In this document: positions 5,322 through 7,172 of the stretch, one piece after another | Position numbering within the stretch: position 1 is the first letter of the stretch | How the letters are laid out: each line of letters begins with the position of its first letter | Source of the DNA: Candidatus Pacearchaeota archaeon | GTDB lineage: Archaea > Nanobdellota > Nanobdellia > Pacearchaeales > GW2011-AR1 | Direction: 5' to 3' | Length of the DNA: 7,172 nucleotides | NCBI GenBank assembly: GCA_003694055.1 | Contig: RFLC01000101.1 | Location: 1-7,172 of the forward strand | The notes under the pieces: generated by a model | What the model saw: the letters and a program-made list of their open reading frames with translations, nothing else | What the model was told of the DNA's origin: nothing | Databases searched by the model: none | Position numbers and translations under genes: made by a program

Positions 5322-7172
5322 TCAAAACTTCCCTTTGCTCACAATTATGTCGCACGTGCCTGTGCGCTCATTGCCAAAGTTGTCCTTGCATTTGATGTAG
5401 TAGGTTTCATCTTCTGAAATAGACAGGCTGTGGGTTGTTCCGTCGAGGTCAGTGCTCATTGGCGTTCCTTCGTCAACGGCAAAAGCACACGCATTCGCGC
5501 TGTCTGGCGCTGGCGCAGTGGCGTAAGAGCAACTGGCAGGATCATCAGTGACAACATACAAAGTTCCAGACTCGATGTAAACCCTTGCTATGTTGACAAG
5601 CTGAGTGTCAACCTCAACATTAAAGCTAACCTGCTCGCTCACGCTGTCACCTGCAGTATCGGTGCAAGTTACTGTTATTGTGTGCTGGCCCTCAGCCAAG
5701 TCTGTGTAAGTGTATTCGTGGTTAATTCCGTCGGAACTTGCCATCACATCCGAGCCAGTGTTGTCAAGCTGTATCTCGCAGGTCATTGGGTTGTTTCCAG
5801 AAGTTGTGACGCTCACGGTGTACTCTGTTGGGCCTGTGCCAACTGTGATTGTCGCCCCATCCTCAAACGAGGTTCCGCCCATGTCAATGCTGAACGAGTC
5901 TATCGTCGGCAGTTGAGTGCTTTTCTCCAAATTCAGCGGTTGCCCGTCTGGACTCAAGCACTGCACATTAGCACCCACTCCGCTTTCATCGGTCTTGCAC
6001 TTCACGCAGATTGTGGTCGCGCTGCCGCTTGAACTTGCAGGGAATGTCCATGTGCAATCTGCTCCGCCAGAAGTTTCGCGGCATTGCGAGATGTCAAGCT
6101 CATTCTGCATCAAATCAAACGCAGTGTCGCGCTCATCCCATCTGCACTCTGCAGGCATCTTGGTTAGCTCAAATGTCACCAAATACTCGCTTGTGTCAAA
6201 CGGATGCAAGCGCTGTTCCTCTTGCTCAAGCAGGTCAGGCCTGCGCAAGATTGGCACGCTTATGTCGCGCCTGTTTATGCAGAAGTTTACAATGTACTTG
6301 TTGTTCTCGTTGTCGTTTGCGTTTGGAGAGTAGTCCTCGCACACGATGTAAAGTTGCACCTCGCTTGTTTCGCCAAGAGGCAGGTTGCTCACGAAATCTG
6401 CGTAGGCAGTTGGAGTGAACGCAACCCTGAACTTGTCTGTTCCACCTCCGATAGGTGCCATCTGCTCTTTCGTCGCACTCGGGTCAAGCCCAATGTAACA
6501 TTGCTTTGCCTTCTCATCAAGCTTGAAGCCAAAGGTCAGCGTGTCAAACTGGCTCATGCAAGTGCCATCATCTCTCACGATGTTGAACTCAGTGTCGCCC
6601 TTGCCTCTGAAGCTCTCGTAGGAGAATCCATTTGGCAAGTCGTCCTCAATAAGCTCAGTGATGACCGGCGCGTTTGTGTCAGAGACATCGACAGATATGC
6701 ACAGCCCTCCTGTTTCATTCTCGCTTCCCTCGACAAATTTGCAGTTCTGCCCGAGCGCTTCGCACGCGTACTTGTTGCATGGGAACTCCTCGCTTCCGTC
6801 GCTCAGCTTGTCCTTCCCACAGCTCTCGCAATCGCCGCGCACAGGCGGAGTCCACGGCAAGCAGGCAAAGAGAACATCTTTCTTCTCAATATCACCTACG
6901 CCCATCATTTTCATTATGATTATGAAAACAATTATTGCGATTATCACAATGCAGGCAGGCGGCACCGCGCATCCTGCTCCAGCTCCTGCTCCAAATGCCG
7001 CAGCAAGACTTCCTCCTGCAGCCAAGGTTCCAACAAAAGCACTCGCACCAGCAAACCCTACGATTGCACCACTAATTCCTGCTGCAGTCATCAACCCGTA
7101 GCTTAAGCCCTTTCCAAGTCCTGGACCGATTCCTGTAGCTTTAATCAAGAACCCCGTCAACGCTGCGCTTAA
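5322..7172 (-). CDS. Large DPANN-type cell-surface protein, C-terminal part (start beyond right edge)
   Basis: The reverse frame is open from the right edge to TGA at 5324-5322, giving 616 residues. The first start-like codon is TTG at 7160, but the frame continues upstream (LSAA), so the true start is outside. Numbering from that TTG: residues 9-66 are Gly/Ala-rich and hydrophobic with many small-residue spacings; 69-86 is a clear membrane helix (ACIVIIAIIVFIIIMKMM). A Cys-rich segment follows (Cys100, 111, 114, 128, 133, 140, 154), with LPWTPPVRGDCESC and CNKYACEALGQNC. This arrangement resembles very large DPANN surface proteins from memory. Residues 219-593 hold four degenerate modules, each opening with a Cys (221, 339, 461, 544) and closing with a C-x-D or similar (274, 388, 499, 591), consistent with disulfide-linked beta-sandwich domains. 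The protein ends in a soluble tail (SKGKF) with no C-terminal anchor. Probable role: cell envelope or contact with a host or partner cell; inferred from architecture only. Confidence 0.8.
   Translation of the reverse strand, partial: LSAALTGFLIKATGIGPGLGKGLSYGLMTAAGISGAIVGFAGASAFVGTLAAGGSLAAAFGAGAGAGCAVPPACIVIIAIIVFIIIMKMMGVGDIEKKDVLFACLPWTPPVRGDCESCGKDKLSDGSEEFPCNKYACEALGQNCKFVEGSENETGGLCISVDVSDTNAPVITELIEDDLPNGFSYESFRGKGDTEFNIVRDDGTCMSQFDTLTFGFKLDEKAKQCYIGLDPSATKEQMAPIGGGTDKFRVAFTPTAYADFVSNLPLGETSEVQLYIVCEDYSPNANDNENNKYIVNFCINRRDISVPILRRPDLLEQEEQRLHPFDTSEYLVTFELTKMPAECRWDERDTAFDLMQNELDISQCRETSGGADCTWTFPASSSGSATTICVKCKTDESGVGANVQCLSPDGQPLNLEKSTQLPTIDSFSIDMGGTSFEDGATITVGTGPTEYTVSVTTSGNNPMTCEIQLDNTGSDVMASSDGINHEYTYTDLAEGQHTITVTCTDTAGDSVSEQVSFNVEVDTQLVNIARVYIESGTLYVVTDDPASCSYATAPAPDSANACAFAVDEGTPMSTDLDGTTHSLSISEDETYYIKCKDNFGNERTGTCDIIVSKGKF

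Noticed and set aside
5430..6032. Forward-strand frame of 200 codons antisense to the surface-protein gene
   Set aside because: Same reasoning: complete overlap with the coding frame on the other strand and no promoter or recognisable domain. Codon bias of the real gene keeps this frame open.
6204..7106. Forward-strand frame of 300 codons antisense to the surface-protein gene
   Set aside because: It lies wholly inside the opposite gene, whose product has a clear membrane helix and Cys modules. The forward translation is low in structure, rich in Cys/His/Arg runs, and has no TATA box or ribosome binding site at its start.

Overview
The window looks like archaeal chromosome, most likely from a small-genome DPANN-type lineage (Woesearchaeota/Pacearchaeota-like). 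Three things point this way. All four visible gene starts have an archaeal TATA box centred about 25-28 nt upstream of the start codon and no convincing ribosome binding site where one would be required, which fits leaderless transcripts. The reverse-strand gene at the right end encodes a large surface protein with a membrane anchor, a Cys-rich segment and repeated Cys modules, which I recall from giant DPANN proteins. The 612-residue nucleotidyltransferase-domain protein also resembles a family I associate with DPANN genomes. The lineage is inferred from recall of protein families, not from a marker gene.

Layout: (1) 1-1065, reverse strand, is the N-terminal 355 residues of an ABC exporter half-transporter, cut by the window edge just after its ATPase domain begins. 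(2) 1066-1167 is a divergent promoter region with one TATA box per direction. (3) 1168-1290, forward, encodes a very acidic 40-residue microprotein. (4) 1291-1693 is a gap dense in inverted repeats. It includes a hairpin followed by six T residues and a paired GTATATAC palindrome, and ends in the promoter of the next gene. (5) 1694-3532, forward, encodes a nucleotidyltransferase-fold protein with a long helical C-terminal region. (6) 3764-4984, forward, encodes an unrecognised single-pass membrane protein with a large, Cys-containing, probably extracellular domain. (7) 4985-5321 is a convergent gap with interlocked inverted repeats and T-tracts on both strands. (8) 5322-7172, reverse, is the C-terminal part of the large cell-surface protein; its start lies beyond the right edge.

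There is no clear operon: each gene has its own promoter or lies on the opposite strand from its neighbour. Three of the four larger proteins are membrane or cell-envelope proteins (exporter, single-pass protein, surface protein), but nothing in the sequence shows that they work together. I saw no tRNA, rRNA, CRISPR array, transposase or other mobile-element signature.
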